Assembly (NCBI GenBank): GCA_029100605.1
Contig: JAQXPK010000010.1
Coordinates: 1-35,521 of the forward strand
DNA: 35,521 bases
Direction of reading: 5' to 3'
From: Bacillota bacterium
Lineage (GTDB): Bacteria; Bacillota; Clostridia; Oscillospirales; Oscillospiraceae
Made by a program: the position numbers and the translations under genes. The notes under the pieces were generated by a model, which saw nothing but the letters and a program-made list of their open reading frames with translations, was not told where the DNA came from and did not search any database. Shown piece by piece: positions 8,162 to 16,071 of this stretch. The stretch's first letter is position 1, and every line of letters begins with the position of its first letter.

Positions 8162-8605
8162 TAAGTGCTTATCGGGATAACGCAGCATAGCGATAAATTA
8201 GAATTTGGCGGCGAGTCGCCGCCGACAATGCGTGCCCGGGTGGTCTATCATCGTTACGCCATTGGGCATTGCTCGGTTCGTTACGGAGTACAAAAGGCTT
8301 CCCCTCCGGGGAAGCTGGCAAAAATCTTTGATTTTTGACTGATGAGGGGCGGTACTTCACTCCGGGAATCGATACGCTGCGGCGAATTCGTACCGGGCAC
8401 CCCTCATCCGTCTCGCCTGACGGCGAGTCGCCTTGCCTCTCCCTTTGGGAGAGGTGGCAAAAATCTTCGATTTTTGACGGAGAGGGTACGCTGTGCCGAG
8501 ATACCCTCTCAGTCACCTGCGGTGACAGCTCTCCCAAAGGGAGAGCCAAGGGTGCTGCCGCACCAATTTGTCGGGCAGCTGCGTAAAACCGATAAGCACT
8601 TTATC
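8162..8605. repeat. Composite palindromic repeat element, copy I (units A and B)
   Basis: The outer ends are inverted copies of AGTGCTTATCGG followed by TAACGCAGC or TTACGCAGC. Inside are two units of the same design. Unit A has GCTTCCCC/GGGGAAGC (8297-8315), then CAAAAATC-TTT-GATTTTTG (8319-8337), then GATGAGGGG (8341-8349) paired with CCCCTCATC (8400-8408), then CTCGCC/GGCGAG. Unit B has CCTCTCCC/GGGAGAGG (8436-8454), CAAAAATC-TTC-GATTTTTG, TACCCTCTC paired with the earlier GAGAGGGTA, TCACC/GGTGA and GCTCTCCC/GGGAGAGC (to 8546). It fills the gap between deoC and the AICAR formyltransferase gene. The tail (8606-8640) is low-complexity TATCTTG-like sequence. Confidence 0.7.
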
Positions 8606-8640
8606 TTGCATCTCGTATCTTCTATCTCTGTATCTTGAAT

Positions 8641-9825
8641 TTAGTGGTGGAACAATCTCATGCCGGTAAACGCCATGACCATGTTGTTTTTATCGCACTC
8701 TTCGATGACCAGATCGTCCCGAATGGAACCGCCGGGCTGGGCGATGTACTTGACGCCGGAGGCCTTTGCTCGCTTGATGTTGTCCGCAAAGGGGAAGAAG
8801 GCATCCGAGCCGAGAGCCACGCCGTCAAATTGTGCCAGAAATTCCCGCTTGTCCGCTTCCGTCAGCCGGTCGGGCTGGTGTGTAAAGTAGTTCGGCCAGA
8901 TGCCGTCGGCGCAGACGTCCTCTTCGTTGCCATTGATGTAGCCGTCGATGACGTTGTCCCGGTTGGGGCGGCTCAGGTCGGCACGGAAGGGCAGAGAGAG
9001 GGTCTTGGGATGCTGACGCAAGAAGAAGGTGTCGGCCTTGGAGCCGGCAAGGCGGGTGCAGTGAATCCGGGACTGCTGTCCCGCGCCCACGCCCACGGCC
9101 TGCCCGTCATAGGCAAAGCACACGGAGTTGCTCTGGGTGTATTTCAAGGTAATCAGCGCCACGATCAGGTCGATTTTGGCGGATTGGGGAAGTTCTTTGT
9201 TCTTGGTGACGATGTTCTGAAGAAGGTGCTCGCCGATTTTAAAATTGTTTCGGCCTTGCTGGAAGGTGATGCCAAACACCTGCTTGGTCTCCTGCTCAGC
9301 GGGAACGTAGTCAGGGTCGATGGCAACGATGTTATAACCGCCCTTGCGCTTTGTTTTCAGGATTTCCAGAGCCTCCGGTTCATAGCCGGGGGCGATGACG
9401 CCGTCGGAGACCTCCCTAGCGATGAGTTTCGCGGTGGTCACGTCGCACACGTCGGACAGCGCCACCCAGTCGCCGAAGGAGCACATCCGGTCGGTGCCCC
9501 GGGCACGGGCGTAGGCGCAGGCCAGGGGGCTGTCGTCCAGCTCCGGCACGTCGTCCACAAAGCAAGCCTTCTTCAGCGTGTCGCTGAGCATCTTGCCCAC
9601 GGCGGCGGAGGTGGGAGAAACGTGCTTGAAGGAGGTCACAGCCACCATACCGGTGGCCTCTTTCAGTTCCTTCACCAGCTGCCAGGAGTTCAGAGCGTCC
9701 AGGAAGTTAATGTAGCCGGGGCGTCCGTTGAGAATGGTCAGAGGCAGGTCGGAGCCGTCCGCCATAAAAATCCGCGCAGGCTTCTGATTGGGGTTGCAGC
9801 CGTACTTCAGTTCAAAGCTGTTCAT
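8641..9825 (-). CDS. Stand-alone AICAR formyltransferase (PurH C-terminal domain only)
   Basis: This enzyme formylates AICAR with 10-formyl-THF in the ninth step of purine synthesis. The 394-residue protein corresponds only to the AICARFT half of PurH: LKYGCNPNQKPARIF at the start, VTSFKHVSPTSAAVG (the active-site Lys-His region), YTQSNSVCFAYDGQAVGVGAGQQSR, and a C-terminal DAFFPFADNI...YIAQPGGSIRDD. There is no N-terminal IMP cyclohydrolase (MGS-fold) domain, which would make about 510 residues. GGAGGTAATTCT precedes the ATG at 9823-9825. It is the last purine gene here, separated from the purO-like gene by a repeat element. Confidence 0.93.
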   Translation of the reverse strand: MNSFELKYGCNPNQKPARIFMADGSDLPLTILNGRPGYINFLDALNSWQLVKELKEATGMVAVTSFKHVSPTSAAVGKMLSDTLKKACFVDDVPELDDSPLACAYARARGTDRMCSFGDWVALSDVCDVTTAKLIAREVSDGVIAPGYEPEALEILKTKRKGGYNIVAIDPDYVPAEQETKQVFGITFQQGRNNFKIGEHLLQNIVTKNKELPQSAKIDLIVALITLKYTQSNSVCFAYDGQAVGVGAGQQSRIHCTRLAGSKADTFFLRQHPKTLSLPFRADLSRPNRDNVIDGYINGNEEDVCADGIWPNYFTHQPDRLTEADKREFLAQFDGVALGSDAFFPFADNIKRAKASGVKYIAQPGGSIRDDLVIEECDKNNMVMAFTGMRLFHH

Positions 9826-9898
9826 AGAATTACCTCCGAATGATGAAAATAGGGGGCGGGAGAAATGCTGAATGTGAAATGATGGGATTCCCTTCGGG

Positions 9899-10190
9899 AA
9901 TATTGAATTGTGCTGATCGGAATAACTCAGCAAACCGGCAAATTACAGTTTGGCGCGTAGCGCCCAAGGCTTCTCCTTGAGGAGAAGCTGTCAAAAATCT
10001 TTGATTTTTAACTGATGAGGTGTGCAGTACCCGTAAACGATAATGAAAGCATTTCGGCGAATTGGGTCAGGGTAACGCCGCTGTAGCCGCGACACCTCAT
10101 CCGGCTCGCCTTACGGCGCGCCAAATTGCAATTTATCCTAACAGCTGCGTTAAGCCGATATGCACATATTGAATTGTGATTCGTCCGTGA
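9899..10190. repeat. Composite palindromic repeat element, copy II (unit C)
   Basis: This is the same design as the element at 8162-8605 with one inner unit: GCTTCTCC/GGAGAAGC (9969-9988), CAAAAATC-TTT-GATTTTT (9992-10009), and GATGAGGTGT (10014-10023) paired with ACACCTCATC (10092-10101), then CGGCTCGCCTTACGGCG. The flanks again carry inverted ATCGG..TAAC.CAGC ends next to TATTGAATTGTG. It lies between the purO-like gene and the AICAR formyltransferase gene. The remaining intergenic bases hold no other feature apart from short GCATTT/CATTCAG-type degenerate repeats near 10200-10235. Confidence 0.68.
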
Positions 10191-10239
10191 AGCGGACACC
10201 TTCATTCAGCATTTTACATCTTGCATTCAGCATTTCCCG

Positions 10240-10953
10240 TCACGCGTGTTTGTTCAGGACACGCTGCTCGAACTTCCGGGTCTCCAGGTCGGTGCAGCGG
10301 ACGAAGAGGGAAATCTTGTTGTCGGGGTTCAGGTTTTCCCACAGCTCCCGGGTGAAAGCGTCGATGTCGTCGGGGATGGATACCCGCTCCGGCTCTCCCT
10401 GGAAGGTGGGAATCACAGGATTGCCGTCAGTGACGTAGGTGTGCAGGAAATGCCCCAGGCCAGGGATGGCAGGGTATTCGTAGAAATACCGGGCGCAGAG
10501 CGTCCCTTCAGGGTCGGCGGCCTTCAGAATGGACAGTTTGTAGCTGCCGTCACCGGCCTGAATGCCGGAGATCCGGGGCGTCCAGTTGGGGCCGTCATCC
10601 TCAAACCGGCGGGTGCGCAGGGCGGCTTCCCAGCTCTCGCCCCGGGCAAGGAATTCCCAGATCGTGTCGGTCTGGTCGCCGTTGGTGACGATCAGGCCCT
10701 GCCCCGCTTCCCGCACGGGATGGTATATAATCAGATGGGGATCTCTCATCAGGCCGGGATCAAACGCCTGGGTGCGAATGCCGTCCGGCTCCTGCACAAA
10801 GACCCGGTTCCGGGAATTGACGCTGCGCCCCATGATGAAGTAGGCCGCCATGGCCTTTTTGCCGTCGGGGGTCACGCCCAGCACAATTCCCCGGCCGGGG
10901 TAGGGGTTGCCGGCGAGACGTTCCGCCATGGTTTTGGTTTCGTAGACGTTCAT
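10240..10953 (-). CDS. purO: IMP cyclohydrolase, archaeal PurO-like
   Basis: IMP cyclohydrolase closes FAICAR to IMP, the last step of purine synthesis. The 237-residue protein resembles the PurO family (PF07826): LAGNPYPGRGIVLGVTPDGKKAMAAYFIMGRS near the N-terminus, then NRVFV and DPHLIIYHPVREA. It is unrelated to the PurH cyclohydrolase domain. Position next to purN and near an AICARFT-only gene supports the role. I chose the ATG at 10951-10953, with AAGGGAGA about 7 bases upstream. ATGs at 10959 and 10983 (the latter overlapping the purN stop as ATGA) are possible alternatives. Confidence 0.85.
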   Translation of the reverse strand: MNVYETKTMAERLAGNPYPGRGIVLGVTPDGKKAMAAYFIMGRSVNSRNRVFVQEPDGIRTQAFDPGLMRDPHLIIYHPVREAGQGLIVTNGDQTDTIWEFLARGESWEAALRTRRFEDDGPNWTPRISGIQAGDGSYKLSILKAADPEGTLCARYFYEYPAIPGLGHFLHTYVTDGNPVIPTFQGEPERVSIPDDIDAFTRELWENLNPDNKISLFVRCTDLETRKFEQRVLNKHA

Positions 10954-10979
10954 GTTCATTCTCCCTTCGTTGGGCTGGG

Positions 10980-11585
10980 TCATACCCCCGCCCCGCACAA
11001 TTCCGCGCTGACCTGCTCCGCCGCCTGGGGCAGCAGAACCCATTCCGCCTGCTCCATCACCCGGCGCTGCAAAATTTCCGGAGTGTCGCCGGGCTGGATG
11101 TACACGGCCTTCTGCGCGATGATCTCCCCGCCGTCGGGGATTTCGTTGACAAAGTGCACCGTGGCGCCGGTGACCTTCACACCGTAGGCAAGGGCTGCCT
11201 GGTGCACCCGCAGGCCGTAAAAGCCCTCGCCGCAGAAGCTGGGAATCAGGCTGGGGTGGATATTCAGAATGCGCCTGGGGTAGCAGGAGGTAAACTCCGC
11301 CGACAAAATGGTCATAAAGCCCGCGAGGATAATCAGCTGGATGCCGTGGTCGGTGAGGATTTCCTTGAGCTTTGCTTCAAAGGCGGCCTGGGAACCCCAT
11401 TCCTTCTTCGTCACCACGGCGGTTTCGATGCCCGCCTTTTTCGCCCGCTCCAGGGCGTAGGCTCCGGGGTTGTTGGACACCACCAGCACAATTTCACCGC
11501 TGAGAAGGGTTTTGCCCTGGGCGTCGATCAACGCCTGTAAATTGGTGCCGCCGCCGGAGACCAGCACCGCGATTTTGGTTTTCAC
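10980..11585 (-). CDS. purN: Phosphoribosylglycinamide formyltransferase
   Basis: PurN transfers a formyl group from 10-formyl-THF to GAR in the third step of purine synthesis. The 201-residue protein has the N-terminal [14 protein letters not shown] phosphate-binding motif, the catalytic [10 protein letters not shown] (Asn and His) and the folate-site EIPDGGEII containing the conserved Asp. The start codon is GTG (11583-11585), overlapping the purM stop as GTGA, with AAAGGTGA as SD inside the end of purM. This indicates coupled translation. Confidence 0.96.
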   Translation of the reverse strand: MKTKIAVLVSGGGTNLQALIDAQGKTLLSGEIVLVVSNNPGAYALERAKKAGIETAVVTKKEWGSQAAFEAKLKEILTDHGIQLIILAGFMTILSAEFTSCYPRRILNIHPSLIPSFCGEGFYGLRVHQAALAYGVKVTGATVHFVNEIPDGGEIIAQKAVYIQPGDTPEILQRRVMEQAEWVLLPQAAEQVSAELCGAGV

Positions 11586-12637
11586 GCCAGAATCACCTTT
11601 TCTTCCTCATTTTTCACAATTTTCCCGATCACATAGGCGTCCTCACCCTGCTCTTTCAGAATGGCAAGCGCCGTCTGTGCCTGGGCTTCCGGTACGACAA
11701 CGGTCATGCCCACGCCCATATTATAGGTGTTGAACATATCCCGTTCCGGGATATTGCCGGTTTTGGCGATCAGATCGAAAATGGGCAGCACCTTCACCGC
11801 CGCCTTGTCGATCTTCGCGCACAGGCCATCGGGGATGGAGCGGGGGATGTTCTCGTAGAAGCCGCCGCCGGTGATGTGGCTAATGCCCTTGACATCCACG
11901 GTTTCCAGCAGCGCCAGAATGGATTTAACGTAGATTCTGGTGGGGGTCAGCAGGGTCTGGGCGATGGTTTTGCCTCCCAGGGCTTCACAGGGCTGGTAGA
12001 GTTCGGCGGGGTTCTCGTCGATGTGGAACACCTTGCGGATCAGGCTGAAGCCGTTGGAGTGAATGCCGGAGGAGGCCAGGGCAATGACCACGTCGCCCTG
12101 CGCCATTCTGGTCTTGTCCAGAATCTTTTTCTTATCCACAATGCCCACGGCAAAGCCCGCCAGATCGTAGTCCTCCGGGGGCATCAGTCCGGGGTGCTCA
12201 GCGGTTTCGCCGCCGATGAGCGCCGCGCCGGACTGGACGCAGCCCTCCGCCACACCGCTGACGATGGCGGCGATCTTCTCCGGGGTATTCTTGCCGCAGG
12301 CGATATAGTCCAGGAAGAACAGGGGCTTCGCGCCCACGCAGATGATGTCGTTAACGCACATAGCCACGGCATCGATGCCGATGGTGTCGTGCTTGTCCAT
12401 GAGAATAGCCAGCTTAACCTTGGTGCCGCAGCCGTCGGTGCCGGAGACCAGCACCGGCTCCTCCATTCCGGCAATGGGCAGGCCGAAGCAGCCGCCGAAG
12501 CCGCCCACGTCATCCAGACAGCCGGAATTGCGGGTACGGGCAATGTGGGATTTCATCAGCTCCACGGCCTTGTATCCGGCAGTGATGTCCACACCGGCGG
12601 CAGCGTAGCTGGCGGACTGAGAATTCTGGTGATCCAT
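11582..12637 (-). CDS. purM: Phosphoribosylformylglycinamidine cyclo-ligase (AIR synthetase)
   Basis: PurM uses ATP to close FGAM to AIR, step five of purine synthesis. The 351-residue protein shows the family's [47 protein letters not shown] and [17 protein letters not shown] motifs. Length is normal. It lies 14 bases after purE, with AAAGGAGCGAT before its ATG, and overlaps purN by four bases. Confidence 0.97.
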   Translation of the reverse strand: MDHQNSQSASYAAAGVDITAGYKAVELMKSHIARTRNSGCLDDVGGFGGCFGLPIAGMEEPVLVSGTDGCGTKVKLAILMDKHDTIGIDAVAMCVNDIICVGAKPLFFLDYIACGKNTPEKIAAIVSGVAEGCVQSGAALIGGETAEHPGLMPPEDYDLAGFAVGIVDKKKILDKTRMAQGDVVIALASSGIHSNGFSLIRKVFHIDENPAELYQPCEALGGKTIAQTLLTPTRIYVKSILALLETVDVKGISHITGGGFYENIPRSIPDGLCAKIDKAAVKVLPIFDLIAKTGNIPERDMFNTYNMGVGMTVVVPEAQAQTALAILKEQGEDAYVIGKIVKNEEEKVILA

Positions 12638-12651
12638 AGTATCGCTCCTTT

Positions 12652-13152
12652 TCAGAAGTTGGTGTTTCGCTCTGCCTGGAGGGCAGCGTCCTTTTCCAGC
12701 ACCTTGGCGGCGTCGGCGGCGCGTCTCGCGTCCAGCTTCGCGGCGAGGCCGGCGTCCTCCACCGCCAGAATCTGCGCGGACAGCAAAGCGGCATTCACGC
12801 CTCCGTTGATGGCTACGGTAGCCACCGGAATACCGGAGGGCATCATGACCGTAGACAGGAGCGCGTCAATGCCGTCGAGACAGGGGCCCTTGCAGGGGAT
12901 CCCGATTACGGGGAGGGTGGTGTTAGCCGCGATGGCACCAGCCAGGTGCGCCGCCATACCGGCGGCGGCGATGATAACGCCAAAGCCCTTTTCCCGGGCG
13001 AAAGCGGCGAAAGAGCGAGCCTCCTCCGGGGTGCGGTGAGCAGAGTAGATGTGGCACTCGTAGGGAATGTCCAGGGACGCCAGGGTGTCCATGGTCTTGC
13101 GCAGGATAGGCAGATCGCTGTCACTGCCCATAACGATTCCGACTTTTTTCAA
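12652..13152 (-). CDS. purE: N5-carboxyaminoimidazole ribonucleotide mutase
   Basis: PurE converts N5-CAIR to CAIR. The 166-residue protein has the class I signatures [22 protein letters not shown] (catalytic His) and [12 protein letters not shown]. Length is typical of stand-alone PurE. No purK is visible in this window. It is the first gene of the purine operon, downstream of a ZTP riboswitch, with GAGGAGGTAAC before the ATG. Confidence 0.97.
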   Translation of the reverse strand: MKKVGIVMGSDSDLPILRKTMDTLASLDIPYECHIYSAHRTPEEARSFAAFAREKGFGVIIAAAGMAAHLAGAIAANTTLPVIGIPCKGPCLDGIDALLSTVMMPSGIPVATVAINGGVNAALLSAQILAVEDAGLAAKLDARRAADAAKVLEKDAALQAERNTNF

Positions 13153-13175
13153 TGTGTTACCTCCTCAATGGAAAC

Positions 13176-13215
13176 AAAAAGGGCGCACTCCCCCACAAAT
13201 CGGGAAAGTGTGCCC
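13176..13215 (-). terminator. Intrinsic terminator of the ZTP riboswitch
   Basis: On the minus strand GGGCACACTTTCCC pairs with GGGGGAGTGCGCCC (nearly perfect) and is followed by TTTTTG. Its 5' strand overlaps the CTGGGCA that is essential to the aptamer, so aptamer and terminator exclude each other. This is the layout of an ON switch. Confidence 0.85.
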
Positions 13216-13302
13216 AGACGGTCGGCAGCGGGCGGAAACGCGCCCGGAAAGCTATGCCCTTACTCCATGTGGTGCTCCACTGATCCGTCAGTCATAAGGG
13301 TT
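13211..13302 (-). ncRNA. ZTP riboswitch (pfl motif)
   Basis: On the minus strand P1 is CCCTTA/TAAGGG, enclosing TGACTGACGGA, then a GTGG/CCAC hairpin and ATGGAG. After a variable linker comes CCGTCTGGGCA, one base from the family's CCGCCUGGGCA. These are the diagnostic parts of the ZTP/ZMP-sensing pfl RNA. ZTP or ZMP accumulates when AICAR formyltransferase is starved of folate, and both AICARFT and purN in this cluster use 10-formyl-THF. Confidence 0.9.
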
Positions 13303-13318
13303 TGATCATTACCGGTTC

Positions 13319-13347
13319 AGTATACCATCCGGCGGCTGCCCCGTCAA
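13319..13347 (-). promoter_or_regulatory. Promoter of the purine operon
   Basis: On the minus strand TTGACG (13342-13347) and TATACT (13319-13324) are 17 bases apart, placing the start a few bases before the ZTP aptamer. Confidence 0.8.
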
Positions 13348-13416
13348 TTCGCAGAAAGACGATTCCTGTCATTTTTTCGGAAGATTCCATGTGTATCTTG
13401 CCAAATCGATAAATTT

Positions 13417-13443
13417 GCCCCGAAAGCAATCCGCTTTCGGGGC
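13417..13443. terminator. Terminator-like hairpin after the GNAT gene
   Basis: A perfect 11-bp stem (GCCCCGAAAGC / GCTTTCGGGGC) with a five-base loop lies 4 bases past the acetyltransferase stop codon. AAATTT follows on the minus strand. It most likely ends the queT-DUF2156-GNAT transcription unit. Confidence 0.65.
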
Positions 13444-13447
13444 ATTT

Positions 13448-14197
13448 TCAGTCGAACACCAGACCCAAATACCCGGGCGCTTGGACGCTGCTGCCCAATG
13501 GTCGGAACATGGCGCCGGGAACGTCCTTTCCCGGCGTGCGGAAGCGTCCCCGAGGATAACCCAGCGCTCCCAGAATGCCCGGCGCGGCGGCGACGCTCCC
13601 CAGCAGCTCCGTGCCCACGAGGCACTCCCCTTCCCCCTCGGCTGCCAGCAGAAAATCCGCGCCGACGAAAAAGCGGGCGTAGCTTTCCAGGTACGCCAGG
13701 TTCTCCCCCTCCTGAAGCACACCCTCCGCAGGCAAATACTTCCGGCGAAGGCGGGCATATTCCGCCGTCGGAATCTCCCGCAGAGAAACCGCTTTTCCGG
13801 CCTCACAGGCAAATTCCGACACGGTGCAGCAGTCCCGGAAGCCCATGTGGGCGTACATATTCCGAAGAGCTTCGTTCCGGGGCATCAGCAGCGCCCCGGC
13901 ATAGCCCCGCGCCGTCAGGCATTCCATTGTGTCCGCCATCAGTTCGCGGCAAAGCCCCCGGTTCCGAAAATCCGGATGGGTGGCTATGGCGTAGAGATAG
14001 GCGAGCCTCTGCCCCGCGAATTCCCCGTCAAACCAGTAAAGCGCGGCGGCAATTCGTCCGTTTTCCGTCACGCACCGGCAGCGCCGGGGAGAATAAGCCC
14101 CGGCGAAGAACTTGTCTACAAAGGCATCCGAATCGCCAAAGGCCAGCTGCCACAGCTTCTTCAGCGGCTCCGTCCGCTCCGGGTAGTCAATCTCCAT
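13448..14197 (-). CDS. GNAT family N-acetyltransferase
   Basis: The 249-residue protein has an N-terminal GNAT fold. LAYLYAIATHPDFRNRGLCRELM carries the acetyl-CoA pyrophosphate-binding R-x-x-G-x pattern, and ALRNMYAHMGFRD is the usual motif B region. The C-terminal 100 residues form a second part that I cannot assign, perhaps like the extra domain of Eis-type acetyltransferases. The substrate is unknown. The ATG overlaps the preceding DUF2156 gene by 11 bases and has GGAGG six bases upstream inside that gene, so the two are translationally linked. Confidence 0.85.
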   Translation of the reverse strand: MEIDYPERTEPLKKLWQLAFGDSDAFVDKFFAGAYSPRRCRCVTENGRIAAALYWFDGEFAGQRLAYLYAIATHPDFRNRGLCRELMADTMECLTARGYAGALLMPRNEALRNMYAHMGFRDCCTVSEFACEAGKAVSLREIPTAEYARLRRKYLPAEGVLQEGENLAYLESYARFFVGADFLLAAEGEGECLVGTELLGSVAAAPGILGALGYPRGRFRTPGKDVPGAMFRPLGSSVQAPGYLGLVFD

Positions 14198-15098
14198 GGA
14201 AGTCCTCCGCCAGATATGCCCAGTGCTTTTCTACCATGTGGTGGGGATTGTAGGACAGCTTGGCCTTGCGCAGACCCTCCAGCCCCACGTCGTCCTCCCG
14301 GTTCAGATAATGAACCTGGGGATATTTCAGCCGCAGATACCGGGCAAACTCGCAGTTGACGGCGGCATAAGCGCCATCCACATCCTCCCGAGCCTTCTCA
14401 AAGTGGATATCGAAGACGTCCTCTCCCATCCGGGAGCCCATGGTCACAGCGAGAATCTCTCCACCGTCCAGAAGCGCCGCCCCCTCCATGGCAAGACCCT
14501 GATAGTGCCGGAAGGCTCTGGCAAGGGCGATGTTCTCCAGCATATAGTCCCCCAGAGAGTCCTCCCGTATCCGGGCGCGGTACCAGTCGTTTACCATGTG
14601 CTGAGCCAGACCCATGCTGGCGCAGTCCAGTGCCTGAAATTCATAATTCGGATGCTCCGCCCGGAAACGGTTGACATGGTTCCGCTTCTTCTGGAACTTC
14701 CGTCCCTTCAGGTCTGCCAGGTCGTCCACGGTGTACACATAGTCAAAGCTGTCCCGGTCGGTGCGGAACAGGAATTTCCCAGGAAACCAGCTTTCCAGTT
14801 CCGCCCGGTCGGCGTCGGTCATGCTGACGATGCGGCAGGGAATGCCCCGTTGCCGGGCGTCCAGCAGAATGTCTTCAATCACGCCGCGCCTGTCCCCTGA
14901 CCCGATGGGATAGGGGTATACGCTTCGTCCGTCAAAATGAGAAAAAAAGGCCACGCAGCCCCGGGTAAACACCAACTGCTGCATTCCCCAGAGGTAGAGG
15001 TTGGCAAACGAGTACTCGCAGCCCCGGGGCGGGCAGGCAAACAGGATATGGTCGTACGCTTCTTTCTGGGATAATTGAGGTCGCTGAAAATCAAGCAT
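14187..15098 (-). CDS. DUF2156 domain protein (phosphatidylglycerol lysyltransferase C-terminal-like)
   Basis: The 303-residue protein is soluble and fits the DUF2156 family, which has a double GNAT-like fold related to the aminoacyl-transferase part of MprF. Visible landmarks are YEYSFANLYLW-like CEYSFANLYLWG near residue 30, KGRKFQKKRNHVNRFR in the middle, and YLNREDDVGLEGLRKAKLSYNP near the end, all typical. No membrane segments are present. I chose ATG 15096-15098 because AAGGAAG lies 8 bases upstream; the longer frame has no support. Its substrate is unknown. It overlaps the GNAT gene, and both follow queT on the same strand. Confidence 0.85.
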   Translation of the reverse strand: MLDFQRPQLSQKEAYDHILFACPPRGCEYSFANLYLWGMQQLVFTRGCVAFFSHFDGRSVYPYPIGSGDRRGVIEDILLDARQRGIPCRIVSMTDADRAELESWFPGKFLFRTDRDSFDYVYTVDDLADLKGRKFQKKRNHVNRFRAEHPNYEFQALDCASMGLAQHMVNDWYRARIREDSLGDYMLENIALARAFRHYQGLAMEGAALLDGGEILAVTMGSRMGEDVFDIHFEKAREDVDGAYAAVNCEFARYLRLKYPQVHYLNREDDVGLEGLRKAKLSYNPHHMVEKHWAYLAEDFHGD

Positions 15099-15218
15099 AA
15101 TCGCACTTCCTTCGTCGGGCATTCTACCACAGCATTCCCCAAAAAACAAGCAGCGAGTCACAAAAGCTGTGACGAACCCGGCGGTCATGCGCTATCGCGT
15201 ACTGCGGGGCTGTGCAGT

Positions 15219-15728
15219 TTACCGTCCAAACAGTTTGGTGTCCAGATGCCGTTTCCGGATGGCGTAGTAGAGGACGCTCCCCGCCGTCAGCAGCACCGCC
15301 AGCTCTCCCAGGGCAACATACAGCGCGTTGAGCGCGAATCCGCCGCCGATGTACACCGTAAGCTCCCAGCCCACCAGCACGGCGTTGGCTGCCGCAGGCA
15401 TCAGCATACCAGCCAGCGGGTAGCCCTTCACGGTGATCTTCCGGGTCAGCCACATGCCCCAGGCCGCGGCCAGCGTCGCAAGACTCCCCACCAGAAAATC
15501 CAGCGGCAGGGCGGCGGCATAGGTGATGTTGAACGCCAGGCACCCTACCGTCAGCCCCGGAATCGCCGCCGGGGTGAAAAAAGCCAGCACGCACAGCGCC
15601 TCCGACAGCCGCATCTGGATGGCCCAGGTGGCGGAGCCCGGGAGCAGGAAATTCTGCAGGTGGGTGAGCACGGCATACAGCGCCGCAATCAATGCGGCTT
15701 GGGTCAGAAAACGGGTTCTTCCGGACAT
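15219..15728 (-). CDS. queT: QueT family queuosine-precursor transporter (ECF S component)
   Basis: QueT is a substrate-binding membrane protein for preQ1/queuosine precursor that works with the shared ECF energy module. The 169-residue protein has about five to six hydrophobic helices. The N-terminus MSGRTRFLTQAALIAALYAVLT and the segment IQMRLSEALCVLAFFTPAAIPGLTVGC are strong QueT features. Length matches the family. The gene is preceded by a preQ1-I riboswitch, which independently supports the substrate. GGAGGAATCACT precedes the ATG. Confidence 0.93.
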   Translation of the reverse strand: MSGRTRFLTQAALIAALYAVLTHLQNFLLPGSATWAIQMRLSEALCVLAFFTPAAIPGLTVGCLAFNITYAAALPLDFLVGSLATLAAAWGMWLTRKITVKGYPLAGMLMPAAANAVLVGWELTVYIGGGFALNALYVALGELAVLLTAGSVLYYAIRKRHLDTKLFGR

Positions 15729-15744
15729 AGTGATTCCTCCAAAT

Positions 15745-15776
15745 GAAAAAATGGGCGCAGTTTCTGACCACGCCCA
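15745..15776 (-). terminator. Second terminator-like hairpin in the queT leader
   Basis: On the minus strand TGGGCG and CGCCCA pair around a 13-base loop and are followed by TTTTTT. It lies just downstream of the aptamer's own terminator and ends 17 bases before the queT start codon. Its 3' arm and T-run repeat those of the first terminator almost exactly. Confidence 0.6.
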
Positions 15777-15777
15777 G

Positions 15778-15802
15778 CAAAAAATGGGCGCGCAGCGCCC
15801 AT
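15778..15802 (-). terminator. Terminator of the preQ1 riboswitch
   Basis: On the minus strand ATGGGCGC pairs perfectly with GCGCCCAT around loop TGC and is followed by TTTTTTG. It lies about 10 bases after the aptamer. Confidence 0.8.
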
Positions 15803-15811
15803 CGAAAAGTC

Positions 15812-15850
15812 CCTAGTTTTGTTTACCGACAGGATGGTCACGAACTGTCC
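15812..15850 (-). ncRNA. preQ1-I riboswitch aptamer
   Basis: On the minus strand the P1 stem GACAG/CTGTC encloses the conserved loop TTCGTGACCATC, and an A-rich tail ending AACAAAACTAGG follows for the pseudoknot. This is a close match to the small preQ1-I class. It sits between a promoter and the terminator before queT. Binding of preQ1 would be expected to lower queT expression. Confidence 0.9.
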
Positions 15851-15865
15851 TATGAAATTGCCGCC

Positions 15866-15894
15866 AGCATAGCACATTCCCGCCGGGATGTCAA
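15866..15894 (-). promoter_or_regulatory. Promoter of queT
   Basis: On the minus strand TTGACA (15889-15894) and TATGCT (15866-15871) are 17 bases apart. The predicted start falls just before the preQ1 aptamer. Confidence 0.8.
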
Positions 15895-16071
15895 GCCCCG
15901 CGCACATCGCCGAAGGGCAGAAATGCGCTTCCCGAGCCGCCGGTTCCTTCCTGTTTTTTCCAGTTAAATCAGAATATTATGTAAACCATTGCATTTTTCA
16001 CAAATTTCTGCCGTCCTCTCCATTTTTTATGTGGATACTATAAAAAAGTTGAAATTTTACAATTTTCACGA

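Noticed and set aside
8289..8546. CRISPR array
   Set aside because: The repeated pieces are palindromic hairpins of differing sequence at irregular spacing, with no regular repeat-spacer pattern and no cas genes.
8342..8638. Small frames across the repeat region (8169-8638)
   Set aside because: They run through palindromic repeats and change with each arm; there is no SD and no conserved protein feature.
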